The notes under the pieces: generated by a model
Seen by the model: the letters and a program-made list of their open reading frames with translations, nothing else
Told to the model about the DNA's origin: nothing
Databases searched by the model: none
DNA from: Nitrospirales bacterium
GTDB taxonomy: Bacteria > Nitrospirota > Thermodesulfovibrionia > Thermodesulfovibrionales > Dissulfurispiraceae
DNA: 5,914 bases
Reading direction: 5' to 3'
Assembly: GCA_020846375.1 (NCBI GenBank)
Contig: JADLDZ010000245.1
Coordinates: 1 to 5,914 of the forward strand
Translations under genes and position numbers: made by a program
In this document: piece after piece, positions 1-5,743 of the stretch
How positions within the stretch are numbered: position 1 is the stretch's first letter
Layout: the number at the start of each line of letters is the position of its first letter

Positions 1-187
1 CGGAGCTCCGCACATCCGCCTTCAGCGGCAGCACCCTGCCCTCCATCGCCCCGATGAGGCCCGGGAGAGAGGCTCCGGAGGAGTGGTAATGGAGCACGAC
101 GCGGTAGCCGCTCTCTAAAAAAGCTCGAACGGTCTCCCTTCCCAGTCCCCCCGCACCCCCGGTCACTATGGCTACTCTGTTCGTCAT
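1..187 (-). CDS. SDR-family (FabG-like) oxidoreductase, N-terminal part
   Basis: The first 62 residues of a short-chain dehydrogenase/reductase are visible; the rest lies beyond the left edge. The cofactor-binding signature TGGAGGLG (T-G-x3-G-x-G, residues 9-16) follows a hydrophobic first strand (VAIVTG). The second strand, RVVLHYHSS, is followed by an ADV motif near residue 57, where SDRs contact the adenine ring. HYHSS in place of an acidic residue after the second strand suggests NADP(H) preference, which is inference. SDRs of this type are soluble enzymes that reduce or oxidise carbonyl/hydroxyl groups. The Tyr-x3-Lys catalytic site is out of view, so the substrate cannot be assigned. 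I chose the ATG at 187 (MTNRVAIVTGG) because it gives the usual SDR start and has a weak GGTG upstream. An in-frame ATG at 202 would add five residues but has no ribosome binding site. Confidence 0.85.
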   Translation of the reverse strand, partial: MTNRVAIVTGGAGGLGRETVRAFLESGYRVVLHYHSSGASLPGLIGAMEGRVLPLKADVRSS

Positions 188-338
188 GACAACACCGTTC
201 ATGGTATAATTTCACATACTTTTACGCAAGAGACGCCCTGCAGCAGAGCGTACAGCATACGGCTTACGGAGCTCCGGCAGGAGGGGACCCCGGCACCACA
301 CCCTCCCCTATAATGCCATAATGCCCGACGGAGGAACT
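188..338. other. Divergent intergenic region between SDR gene and acidic-protein gene
   Basis: The gap separates two divergently transcribed genes. The left part is AT-rich and contains TATAAT on the plus strand at 205-210, with no acceptable -35 at the right distance. On the minus strand it reads TATACC, with TTGCGT 15 bases upstream, a weak candidate promoter for the SDR gene. The middle is GC-rich, with a perfect 10-base palindrome CGGAGCTCCG at 267-276 and a GGGGACCCC element at about 283-291. The right part has a consensus -10 box (separate entry). No gene is seen here. Confidence 0.5.
309..314 (+). promoter_or_regulatory. Candidate -10 box (TATAAT) for the acidic-protein/yrfG unit
   Basis: A perfect TATAAT lies 24 bases before the chosen start codon at 339. 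Its predicted transcription start, about seven bases downstream, falls near 321. That leaves the GGAGG ribosome binding site (330-334) inside the leader. No good -35 hexamer exists at 16-18 bases upstream (the region is GACCCC-like), so the promoter may need an activator or another sigma factor, or may be fortuitous. Confidence 0.4.
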
Positions 339-896
339 ATGACACGGTTTGAAGAAGTACAGATGAAGATAGCTGAATCCGCAAAAAACCACCTCGAAAT
401 ATTCAACATGCAGGTCTTCATCGAACAGTTCACCCTCGACAGGGAAAGCAGGTTCTCCCTTACCCTTCCTACGCTTGACCCTCCCTTCCCCCTCTCGGCG
501 ACCGTATCGTTTACGTATGATGCCTTCCAGACGGGGATGACCCTGTATGAGGAAAATCCCGAAGAAGCCAATTCGGACGTGGATACCTCCGTCGAGCTTG
601 AATTCTCCCTGAAACTACCGATCATGCAGGGCTACCCCACGGTGGAAGCCCTGCTCCAGGAGATTGACGAAGAGTATCCGGACACGGAGCCGATGCTGAC
701 CGTGAAGGAGATGTTCCCCAGCGAGGACAATATAAAAGAATACGAGATCTCGTACCTCTATTCCATCGACGTGGACGAGGCCATGGAGAGCGACCTCTTC
801 GACCAGATCTTCGAGGAACTGAAGGAGGTACTGGAGCTTGTCTACCGGAGGACAAAGGATTACATCGACCACTCCTGGTACCGGGGGGAAGAATGA
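339..896 (+). CDS. Acidic protein of unknown function, coupled to yrfG
   Basis: This encodes a 185-residue soluble protein that I do not recognise. It is strongly acidic, with Glu/Asp-rich stretches (EENPEEANSDVD, EIDEEYPDTEP). It has no signal peptide, membrane segment or Cys cluster. By eye, the N-terminal half alternates hydrophobic residues in a strand-like way (SRFSLTLPTLD, SATVSFTYDAF, SVELEFSLKLP). The C-terminal third looks like a long amphipathic helix (about residues 145-178), ending HSWYRGEE. The start at 339 is supported by GGAGG at 330-334; the in-frame ATG at 321 coincides with the predicted transcription start and has no ribosome binding site. The stop codon overlaps the next gene's start (ATGA, 893-896), so the two are probably translationally coupled and act in the same process. 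A small alpha/beta chaperone-like or YbjN-like fold is conceivable, but this is speculation. Confidence 0.85.
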   Translation: MTRFEEVQMKIAESAKNHLEIFNMQVFIEQFTLDRESRFSLTLPTLDPPFPLSATVSFTYDAFQTGMTLYEENPEEANSDVDTSVELEFSLKLPIMQGYPTVEALLQEIDEEYPDTEPMLTVKEMFPSEDNIKEYEISYLYSIDVDEAMESDLFDQIFEELKEVLELVYRRTKDYIDHSWYRGEE

Positions 897-1552
897 TTCC
901 CCTCAGGAGCATCGACTGCGTCCTGCTGGACATGGACGGCACCCTGCTCGACAAGTATTTTGACGACTATTTCTGGGAGCACCTCGTCCCCGAGAAGTAC
1001 GCGGAAAAACACATGATCACCTTCGGGAAGGCAAAGGAAGTGCTCCTCTCCCTCTACCGGGCGCATGAGGGAACGCTGAACTGGACGGATATCGATTTCT
1101 GGTCCCGTGAGCTGAACCTCGACATTCCCGCCCTCAAGGAGCAGATCAAGCACCTTATCGAGGTGCATCCTCACGTGGAAGATTTCCTCAAGGCGATGAA
1201 GCAGAAGAAGAAGAGGGTGTACATGGTGACGAACGCCCATTACAAGGTGCTGGACATCAAGCTGAAAAAGACCCGGATCGGCCCCTATTTCGACAAATGC
1301 ATCACTTCATTCGAAATGGGATATCCCAAGGAAATGATCGAATTCTGGGAGAAGGTGGAAAAGATCCTGAAATTCGACAAGGAGAACACCCTCTTCATCG
1401 ACGACACCGCGGAGGTGCTCAAAGCGGCGAAGTCTTTCGGCATCAAACATCTCTTCCTGAAGATCGGCGCAAATTCAAAAAAGAAGGATGCAGCCACCCA
1501 CGAGTTCCCCGTTCTGAAGGACTACCGCGAGCTGCTCAATCTCCTGGCCTGA
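893..1552 (+). CDS. yrfG: HAD-family GMP/IMP nucleotidase, YrfG type
   Basis: This 219-residue protein belongs to the haloacid dehalogenase hydrolases and resembles E. coli YrfG along its whole length as I recall that sequence. Shared features are LLDMDGTLLD, the YFW..LVPE block, TLNW, TNAH, GYPK and TLFIDD. All four HAD motifs are present: DMDGT (13-17; D13 nucleophile, D15 acid/base), T113 in MVTNAH, K146 in GYPK, and the metal-binding pair D170-D171 in FIDD. The region between motifs I and II (about 22-100) is a helical cap of C1 type. Characterised YrfG hydrolyses purine 5'-monophosphates, preferentially GMP and IMP, to nucleosides in the cytoplasm. Substrate here is inferred from family. 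The ATG at 893 overlaps the upstream stop and is preceded by GGGGGGAA (885-890). The 3' end overlaps the convergent gene by 17 bases. Confidence 0.93.
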   Translation: MIPLRSIDCVLLDMDGTLLDKYFDDYFWEHLVPEKYAEKHMITFGKAKEVLLSLYRAHEGTLNWTDIDFWSRELNLDIPALKEQIKHLIEVHPHVEDFLKAMKQKKKRVYMVTNAHYKVLDIKLKKTRIGPYFDKCITSFEMGYPKEMIEFWEKVEKILKFDKENTLFIDDTAEVLKAAKSFGIKHLFLKIGANSKKKDAATHEFPVLKDYRELLNLLA

Positions 1553-1943
1553 GACCTCCCTGCACACCCTGTCCCCTGATCCCGAACTGCTCTTTGAGCC
1601 AGACCTCCACCTTCCCGTTGATGGGAGACATATTGAAATAGAGGCGGCCCCTGTTCTCCTCGACGGCCTCGCTCAGGAGCTCCGCAGGGATCTCTTTTAT
1701 CTGGGCCAGTGTCTCCGCGTAATCGGCGGTGGTATGCCGCAGCAGGAAAAGGGCCGGTTTCGCGTCCGTCACGTCGATATAGAAGATATATCCCTTGATC
1801 GGCGGCTTGACCTCCGTGCCGGCCTCCGTCCTGATATGACGGGGCTCCATAAGATCTCTGGGTTCGACGTCCCACCTGATGTTCTCCACGATGAAAGGCT
1901 CCCTTTTGATATCCTCCAGCGTCAACAGCTCATCAAACATCAT
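1536..1943 (-). CDS. Conserved-looking hypothetical protein, 135 residues
   Basis: The family is not recognised. The product is a small soluble protein without signal peptide, membrane segment or cysteines. It has an acidic N-terminal helix-like start (MMFDELLTLEDIKRE). A central block looks rich in beta strands (PPIKGYIFYIDV, KPALFLLRHT). Next comes a helical part (ADYAETLAQIKEIPAELLSEAVEE) and a final strand pair (GRLYFNMSPINGKVEVWLKEQFGI). The tail is Gly-rich (GQGVQGGLRPGD) and lies over the nucleotidase 3' end, so it may be dispensable. The start at 1943 follows GGAGGAG (1952-1958, minus strand) at eight bases; a second ATG at 1940 is equally possible. The gene lies 44 bases downstream of the 117-residue gene on the same strand, suggesting one transcript. 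Its coding status rests on the good ribosome binding site, length and protein-like composition. Confidence 0.8.
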   Translation of the reverse strand: MMFDELLTLEDIKREPFIVENIRWDVEPRDLMEPRHIRTEAGTEVKPPIKGYIFYIDVTDAKPALFLLRHTTADYAETLAQIKEIPAELLSEAVEENRGRLYFNMSPINGKVEVWLKEQFGIRGQGVQGGLRPGD

Positions 1944-1987
1944 AACGGCGACTCCTCCTCCCGCCTCCGGCCGGATACCCTGCAGGC

Positions 1988-2341
1988 CTACGCGTTCCCG
2001 AACGAGGCGTCGGGGTTCTCTTTCCGGTACTGCTCCGCAGCGGTAATGCCCACGTCGTCCAGCATCTCGGCGACAGCCACGGTGACCCTGTCCAGCGGCA
2101 CCTTCAGGATGCCGGCAACCTGCGGCAGAAGAAGCTCCCTGCCGAAGTGCATTTCCGCAATCATTATTTTCAGGGCATCGTCGAGAATGAGCCTCTTCAG
2201 CTCCGCATCCTCCACCGCAATGGACGCGCAGGCTTCAGGAAAGCTCAGCCCGTTTTTCATTCCCTCCCTGATCCGTGCAATGGCCGCATCATATATCCTG
2301 CTCTCTTCTTCGGTGTACTGTTTATATCGAATGTCCGCCAT
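1988..2341 (-). CDS. Small helical hypothetical protein, 117 residues
   Basis: The family is not recognised. The sequence predicts an almost entirely alpha-helical soluble protein. One amphipathic helix covers roughly residues 9-28 (TEEESRIYDAAIARIREGM). A second runs around AEDAELKRLILDDALKIMIAE-like residues 43-64. A third follows PQVAGILKVPLDRVTVAVAEML, and the C-terminus is polar (EQYRKENPDASFGNA). The segment LPQVAGILKVPLDRVTVAV resembles the rhythm of a helix-turn-helix, but I would not call it DNA-binding on that basis. The ATG at 2341 was chosen because AAGGAGT (2346-2352, minus strand) precedes it at optimal spacing. The reading frame stays open upstream to 2548, but that extension is basic, low in protein character and lacks a ribosome binding site. 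It is probably the first gene of a two-gene unit with the 135-residue protein. Confidence 0.82.
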   Translation of the reverse strand: MADIRYKQYTEEESRIYDAAIARIREGMKNGLSFPEACASIAVEDAELKRLILDDALKIMIAEMHFGRELLLPQVAGILKVPLDRVTVAVAEMLDDVGITAAEQYRKENPDASFGNA

Positions 2342-2576
2342 GCAAACTCCTTTTCGTTTTACCTTACCATAGCCCCGGATGCTTTCGCCATTCAAGCATT
2401 TGATAACTGTATAACGCCTTCCCGTACGGCATCGGCAAAAGCCTGGCAGCCAGCCATCCCTGATGATCTCTACGGAGCGCGACGCGGCCTCTCTCCTTTT
2501 CCGAAGCAGAGGCGAAGACAGAGGGGATCGCAGGGTGGTCCATGCCACATAGCGCAGCGTTTCCCGACGCTCTCTT
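2342..2576. other. Intergenic region between the phosphatase gene and the 117-residue gene
   Basis: Both flanking genes are read leftward. The part nearest the 117-residue gene (about 2342-2410) is AT-richer and carries a candidate promoter and an inverted repeat. The rest is GC-rich with no protein-like reading frame that has a ribosome binding site. No convincing terminator follows the phosphatase stop at 2577: the best hairpin, AGCGT-N6-ACGCT on the minus strand, has only five base pairs and no T-run. Read-through into the downstream pair is therefore possible. Confidence 0.5.
2366..2395 (-). promoter_or_regulatory. Candidate sigma70-like promoter for the 117/135-residue gene pair
   Basis: On the minus strand, TTGAAT (2395-2390) and TATGGT (2371-2366) are separated by 18 bases; each matches four of six consensus positions. 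Transcription would start near 2359, about 18 bases before the start codon at 2341, leaving the AAGGAG site in the leader. An inverted repeat, ATGCTT (2379-2384) and AAGCAT (2394-2399), overlaps the -35 and could be an operator. Weak matches make this tentative. Confidence 0.3.
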
Positions 2577-3389
2577 TCAACCTGTCTGCCCTGCGCTATA
2601 TGCCATGAGCAGATTCATCGCCTTCTCGTGCAGACGTCCGTTTCCCGCGGCGAGGAGCGGAGCGCTCTGCGCAAGGCCGATTTCCACCCTATCGAGGGAG
2701 TTCCCTTCCCTGTCGGTGCATACCCCGCCGGCCTCCTTCACCAGAAGCCATCCTCCCGCAAAATCGAAGCTCCGCGACGGGAAGGGATTCACAAAGACGC
2801 TGACCGCCCCGTAGGCCACATAGGCAAGGTCCAGGGCGGTAGAGCCGAGACAGCGGGCTCTCCTCGCTCCCCCGAGGAGTCCCATGATGCGGGGGATATC
2901 GTCCTTGGGGGTCTGCGCCTCGTAGGCAACGAGGTGCAACTGATCGTCCTGCTGTACGGAGATCCTCTCCCCGTTGAAAAAAGCTCCCTTCCCCCGCTCC
3001 GCCCAGAATTCATCCCCAGTGAGCAGGTTGAGCACGTATGCCATGGAGATACTCCCGATGGTGTTCCCATCGGCAACAGCAATGGAAGTACAGTAGAAAG
3101 GGATCCCGTTGACGGCGTTCTTACTCCCGTCCACGGGATCGACCAGGACCCTCTGTCCTCCTCCCCCGTTGGTTTCAAGGATACCCCGCTCCTCGGAGAT
3201 GATGCTGAGCGGCTCTCTGAGGGATTCGAGATGCCCGATGACAATATCTTCAGCCTTCTTATCGATGGGGAAGGTTCTGTCGCCTGATGCCCCTTTGCCG
3301 ATCTCTTCGGAGGAGAACGGCCGCAGCCTCGTCTCGCCTATCTCGAAAAAAAGCTCCCTGCCGATCTTTCTCAGGTTTTCGATCTTCAT
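2577..3389 (-). CDS. Inositol monophosphatase/FBPase-family phosphatase (archaeal-like)
   Basis: A 270-residue cytoplasmic, Mg-dependent, Li-sensitive-type phosphatase family member. The family metal-binding motifs are in order: GDRTFPIDKKAE (36-46), SEERG (65-69; E66/E67), DPVDGSKN (84-91; D84, D87) and the late Asp in SRSFDFAGG (D209). GSTALDLAYVAYG (182-194) is the usual substrate-side segment. The sequence resembles the dual-function archaeal IMPase/FBPase group more than bacterial SuhB. In particular, FDFAGG replaces the typical WDxAAG, and the insert between motifs is short. Substrates for the family include inositol-1-phosphate, fructose-1,6-bisphosphate and, for CysQ relatives, PAP; I cannot choose among them. 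The start at 3389 has AAGGAG five bases upstream. An in-frame ATG at 3416 (nine codons longer) has a weaker AGGA. The gene appears to be transcribed alone or to read through into the downstream pair. Confidence 0.92.
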   Translation of the reverse strand: MKIENLRKIGRELFFEIGETRLRPFSSEEIGKGASGDRTFPIDKKAEDIVIGHLESLREPLSIISEERGILETNGGGGQRVLVDPVDGSKNAVNGIPFYCTSIAVADGNTIGSISMAYVLNLLTGDEFWAERGKGAFFNGERISVQQDDQLHLVAYEAQTPKDDIPRIMGLLGGARRARCLGSTALDLAYVAYGAVSVFVNPFPSRSFDFAGGWLLVKEAGGVCTDREGNSLDRVEIGLAQSAPLLAAGNGRLHEKAMNLLMAYSAGQTG

Positions 3390-3605
3390 ACTCGCTCCTT
3401 CCGGTGGGTGCTTCATCTTTCCTGTCCGTCGCCGGCCCGGTGCGGCAGCACGACTCCTGCCGAACACCCCCCTTTTGTTCACAATAGTATCATAAAAAAA
3501 GACGCGGCGAAACTGATTTCTCCCGGCGGCTTCCCCCTCCGCCCCTGCAATTAAGAGACTTCGCCCCCTGCTTCCGCCCAATCCGCCCCTTTTCAGGCGG
3601 TATTG
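3390..3605. other. Intergenic region upstream of the phosphatase gene and tRNA
   Basis: The gap separates the divergent phosphatase and tRNA genes. Near the phosphatase gene it holds a GC-rich inverted repeat, CGGCAG (3443-3448) and CTGCCG (3457-3462), that would form a six-pair leader hairpin. At 3473-3500 an AT-rich island contains TTGT-TC-ACAA (3475-3484) and a run of seven A. The remainder (3501-3600) is C-rich on the plus strand with no recognisable gene. On the minus strand the phosphatase frame stays open to 3623, but this stretch (many Gly/Arg) does not look like real protein. Confidence 0.45.
3489..3494 (-). promoter_or_regulatory. Candidate -10 box for the phosphatase gene
   Basis: On the minus strand TATGAT (five of six consensus positions) follows a run of T residues, within the only AT-rich island upstream of the phosphatase gene. 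Transcription would begin near 3482 and give a leader of about 90 bases, containing the six-pair hairpin at 3443-3462. No acceptable -35 is present at standard spacing. An overlapping alternative, TACTAT at 3489-3484, is equally weak. Confidence 0.3.
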
Positions 3606-3635
3606 TTGACAATCGCGAAACATCTCAGGTATGCT
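3606..3635 (+). promoter_or_regulatory. Sigma70 promoter of the initiator tRNA gene
   Basis: A perfect -35 TTGACA (3606-3611) and -10 TATGCT (3630-3635, four of six) are separated by 18 bases. Counting seven bases from the -10 places +1 at A3642, in a preferred pyrimidine-purine context (C3641-A3642). That base is nucleotide 1 of the tRNA. The discriminator TAAATC is AT-rich, unlike the GC-rich discriminators of many stringently controlled stable-RNA promoters in E. coli. Confidence 0.75.
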
Positions 3636-3641
3636 TAAATC

Positions 3642-3718
<77 letters not shown>

Positions 3719-3740
3719 AAGAAGAAAGGATTAATGAGAA

Positions 3741-3772
3741 AAGGCTATCATGGCTCCGGTCATGATAGCCTT
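3741..3772. terminator. Bidirectional hairpin terminator between tRNA and dinG
   Basis: A perfect 12-base inverted repeat, AAGGCTATCATG (3741-3752) and CATGATAGCCTT (3761-3772), encloses an eight-base loop. Read leftward, it lies 18 bases after the dinG stop and continues as TTTTCTC, a short T-run typical of intrinsic termination. Read rightward, it follows the tRNA by 22 bases and continues TTACTGCTTTTC, a weaker tail. It thus probably ends both convergent transcripts, more efficiently for dinG. Confidence 0.88.
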
Positions 3773-3790
3773 ACTGCTTTTCAGGCCCTC

Positions 3791-5743
3791 TCAATAGTGC
3801 TGTACCCGCCGGTTAGCGGAAGAAGGTGCGTCACGGTACACGGCTTCCAGAAAAGCAGGTCCGTATGATTTCGTACGAATCCTCTCATCGCAGATAACCA
3901 CCCTTCCCCTGTCCTCCCTCGACCGGATCAGTCTGCCGAAACCCTGCTTGAATTTCAGCACCGCCCGAGGCAGGGAGTACTCGAGGAATGCATTTCCTCC
4001 CCTTCCCTCGATCTCACGGGTTCTCGCCTGCACCACCGGTTCGGTGGGGACCTCAAAGGGGAGCTTCGTGATAATCACGCATTTCAGGGCGTCTCCCTTC
4101 ACATCCACCCCTTCCCAGAAGGAGTCGAGTCCGAAGATAATGCAGTCATTGCCTTCCCTCATTCTCTCGAGCATGGCCCGGTTGGGGATACCCCCCTGCA
4201 GCAACGGCGTAAGCCCCAGAGCGCCCAACTCCCCCGCAGAGAGAGCCCACACCCTGTTCATCATCTCTTTCGCGGTAAAGAGCACCATCACCCCCCCGTC
4301 TTTTCTCGATGCCTCCTCCACAACAACCCGTGCAATCTTCTCCGCACTGCCGGCCCCCGCGGGATCGATTCCCCGCTTTACTTCCACTGCCGCCTGCGCC
4401 CGGAGGTCAAAGGGAGAGGGCACCGACAGCGTCGCCGCTCCCTCCAGCCCCAGCACCCGCATGGTAACGCCGAAATCGCACGCTGCGGACAGGGTTGCGG
4501 AAGTAAGAATCATCGCCCCGTATCCGGGGACAATGTTGTTCCGCATGAAATCGGCGGGATAGACCGGGGCCATGCGGAGGCTGATTTTTCCTTCTTCAAT
4601 TTCAGCCCACCGGACATGTCCGCCCCACCCCACGGAAAAATCCTCCAGCCCCTGGGCATACGCTTTCAGCTTCAGCAGCACCGCTTTCAGCTCCAGCTCA
4701 TCGTCCTCATGAAAGAGCCCCGTGGCGGCAGCACGGGCCTTTTCCGCAAGTGCCTTCATCGACTCCGCCAGTACGGAGGTGTGCTCCTTCAGGAGAAAGA
4801 CCCCTTCAAGGGAGACTCGATGGTGCAGCGCGTTTCTTGCCGCCGCCCAGAAGAGAGACATTTCGCCGCGAAGTGAATCGATCACCGGGAAGAGGGAGGG
4901 GGTCTGGGCCAGGAGTCCCCTGTATGTCCCCCTTTCGTCGGGCTTCAGCAGTGAGGAGAGGATGCGCTCGAAACCCCGGTTGGAAAGGGTAAGACCCGCG
5001 ACCTCGGAGAGCACGCCGTCGAGGGAGTGCGCTTCGTCGATTACCAGCACTTCCGCTGCCGGCAGGAGTCGCGCATCCTCCGGGAGAAGCGCATTGATCC
5101 CCACAAGGGCATGGTTTGCGACCACGATCCGGGCTCTTTCCCAACTCTGCCGCGCGGCGAAATAGAAGCACTGTCGCACAAAAGAACACCGCTGCCCTCT
5201 GCACGCATCCGCATCAGAGCATACCCTCTCCCAGAGAAAAGGCTGCTCCGGACGGAAGTCCTCCCGGTCACCCGTTTGTGTCCCAGATGCCCACCGGGAC
5301 AGGGCAAGGTATTCGCCGGCATCTTTTTCATCCGCCCTGTATGCGTGAAAGCGCCGCAGACAGAGGTAATTGCTCCTCCCCTTGGCAATGGCATAGTCGA
5401 ATTCGAGCAAGGAGGAGAGAAAGGTGAGATCCTTCGCAACGATCTGCTCCTGCAGATTGATCGTCCGGGTGGAGATGACGGCCCGTTTTCCGGAAAGGAG
5501 CAGCGGAACGAGATAGGCGAAGGTCTTGCCTGTCCCCGTCCCCGCCTCCGCGAGCAGGATGCCTCCCCCGTTCTCCAGCAGTCCGGAGCATGCGCGCATC
5601 ATCTCCAGCTGGGAGCAGCGCACTTCATATCCCGGCATTACCGCAGCAATCCTCTCTTCCAGGAATCGCTCCGCTTTCAGAGCCAGTCCTCTCCCCGCGT
5701 CTCCGGTGCGTTCAGGGACCCCGACAGTTATCTCACGTGCCAT
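3791..5743 (-). CDS. dinG: DinG-like Fe-S ATP-dependent DNA helicase (XPD/Rad3-like SF2)
   Basis: A 650-residue 5'-3' superfamily 2 helicase of the XPD/DinG group, acting on damaged or structured DNA (R-loops, forks). Motifs in order are Walker A AEAGTGTGKT (65-74), Ia STRTINLQEQ (91-100), DEAH (236-239), LTSATL (413-418), GLDSFWEGVDV (538-548) and motif VI QGFGRLIRS (600-608). Four cysteines, C128, C181, C186 and C192, have the spacing of the E. coli DinG 4Fe-4S cluster ligands (C-x4-C-x5-C after a distant first Cys); C175 is an extra one nearby. There is no N-terminal exonuclease domain, unlike Gram-positive DinG. The start is uncertain: I chose the ATG at 5743 (MAREITV), but no clear ribosome binding site precedes it. 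An in-frame TTG at 5800 and ATG at 5788 also lack one. The function is firm; YoaA-type naming is an alternative. Confidence 0.93.
   Translation of the reverse strand: MAREITVGVPERTGDAGRGLALKAERFLEERIAAVMPGYEVRCSQLEMMRACSGLLENGGGILLAEAGTGTGKTFAYLVPLLLSGKRAVISTRTINLQEQIVAKDLTFLSSLLEFDYAIAKGRSNYLCLRRFHAYRADEKDAGEYLALSRWASGTQTGDREDFRPEQPFLWERVCSDADACRGQRCSFVRQCFYFAARQSWERARIVVANHALVGINALLPEDARLLPAAEVLVIDEAHSLDGVLSEVAGLTLSNRGFERILSSLLKPDERGTYRGLLAQTPSLFPVIDSLRGEMSLFWAAARNALHHRVSLEGVFLLKEHTSVLAESMKALAEKARAAATGLFHEDDELELKAVLLKLKAYAQGLEDFSVGWGGHVRWAEIEEGKISLRMAPVYPADFMRNNIVPGYGAMILTSATLSAACDFGVTMRVLGLEGAATLSVPSPFDLRAQAAVEVKRGIDPAGAGSAEKIARVVVEEASRKDGGVMVLFTAKEMMNRVWALSAGELGALGLTPLLQGGIPNRAMLERMREGNDCIIFGLDSFWEGVDVKGDALKCVIITKLPFEVPTEPVVQARTREIEGRGGNAFLEYSLPRAVLKFKQGFGRLIRSREDRGRVVICDERIRTKSYGPAFLEAVYRDAPSSANRRVQHY

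Noticed and set aside
1734..2372. A plus-strand open frame (212 codons) spanning the two small leftward genes
   Set aside because: It covers two leftward genes that each have a good ribosome binding site, runs across their intergenic gap, and has Ser/Arg-rich shadow composition with no start signal.
2342..2548. N-terminal extension of the 117-residue protein to 2548
   Set aside because: The extension is Arg-rich without protein-like character, and the AAGGAG site sits directly before the ATG at 2341.
2628..3287. A long plus-strand open frame (219 codons) opposite the phosphatase gene
   Set aside because: It is antisense to a gene with complete catalytic motifs, has no ribosome binding site, and reads as low-complexity Pro/Gly/Arg-rich sequence typical of GC-rich shadow frames.
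2129..3358. Recurrent GGGAGCTTTTTT-like strings on the minus strand (near 2130, 2980 and 3350)
   Set aside because: They encode similar short peptides (RELLL, GAFFN, RELFF) in different genes. The T-run at 3344-3350 could invite slippage but has no sign of programmed frameshifting.
3494..3500. Run of seven T on the minus strand as an intrinsic terminator
   Set aside because: No stable GC-rich hairpin precedes it on the minus strand (only GAAA-TCAG-TTTC), and no leftward transcript is expected to end there. It fits better as part of a promoter.
3390..3623. N-terminal extension of the phosphatase to 3623
   Set aside because: The family starts near the MKIENL segment; the extension is Gly/Arg-rich, overlaps the likely promoter, and the strong AAGGAG supports the start at 3389.
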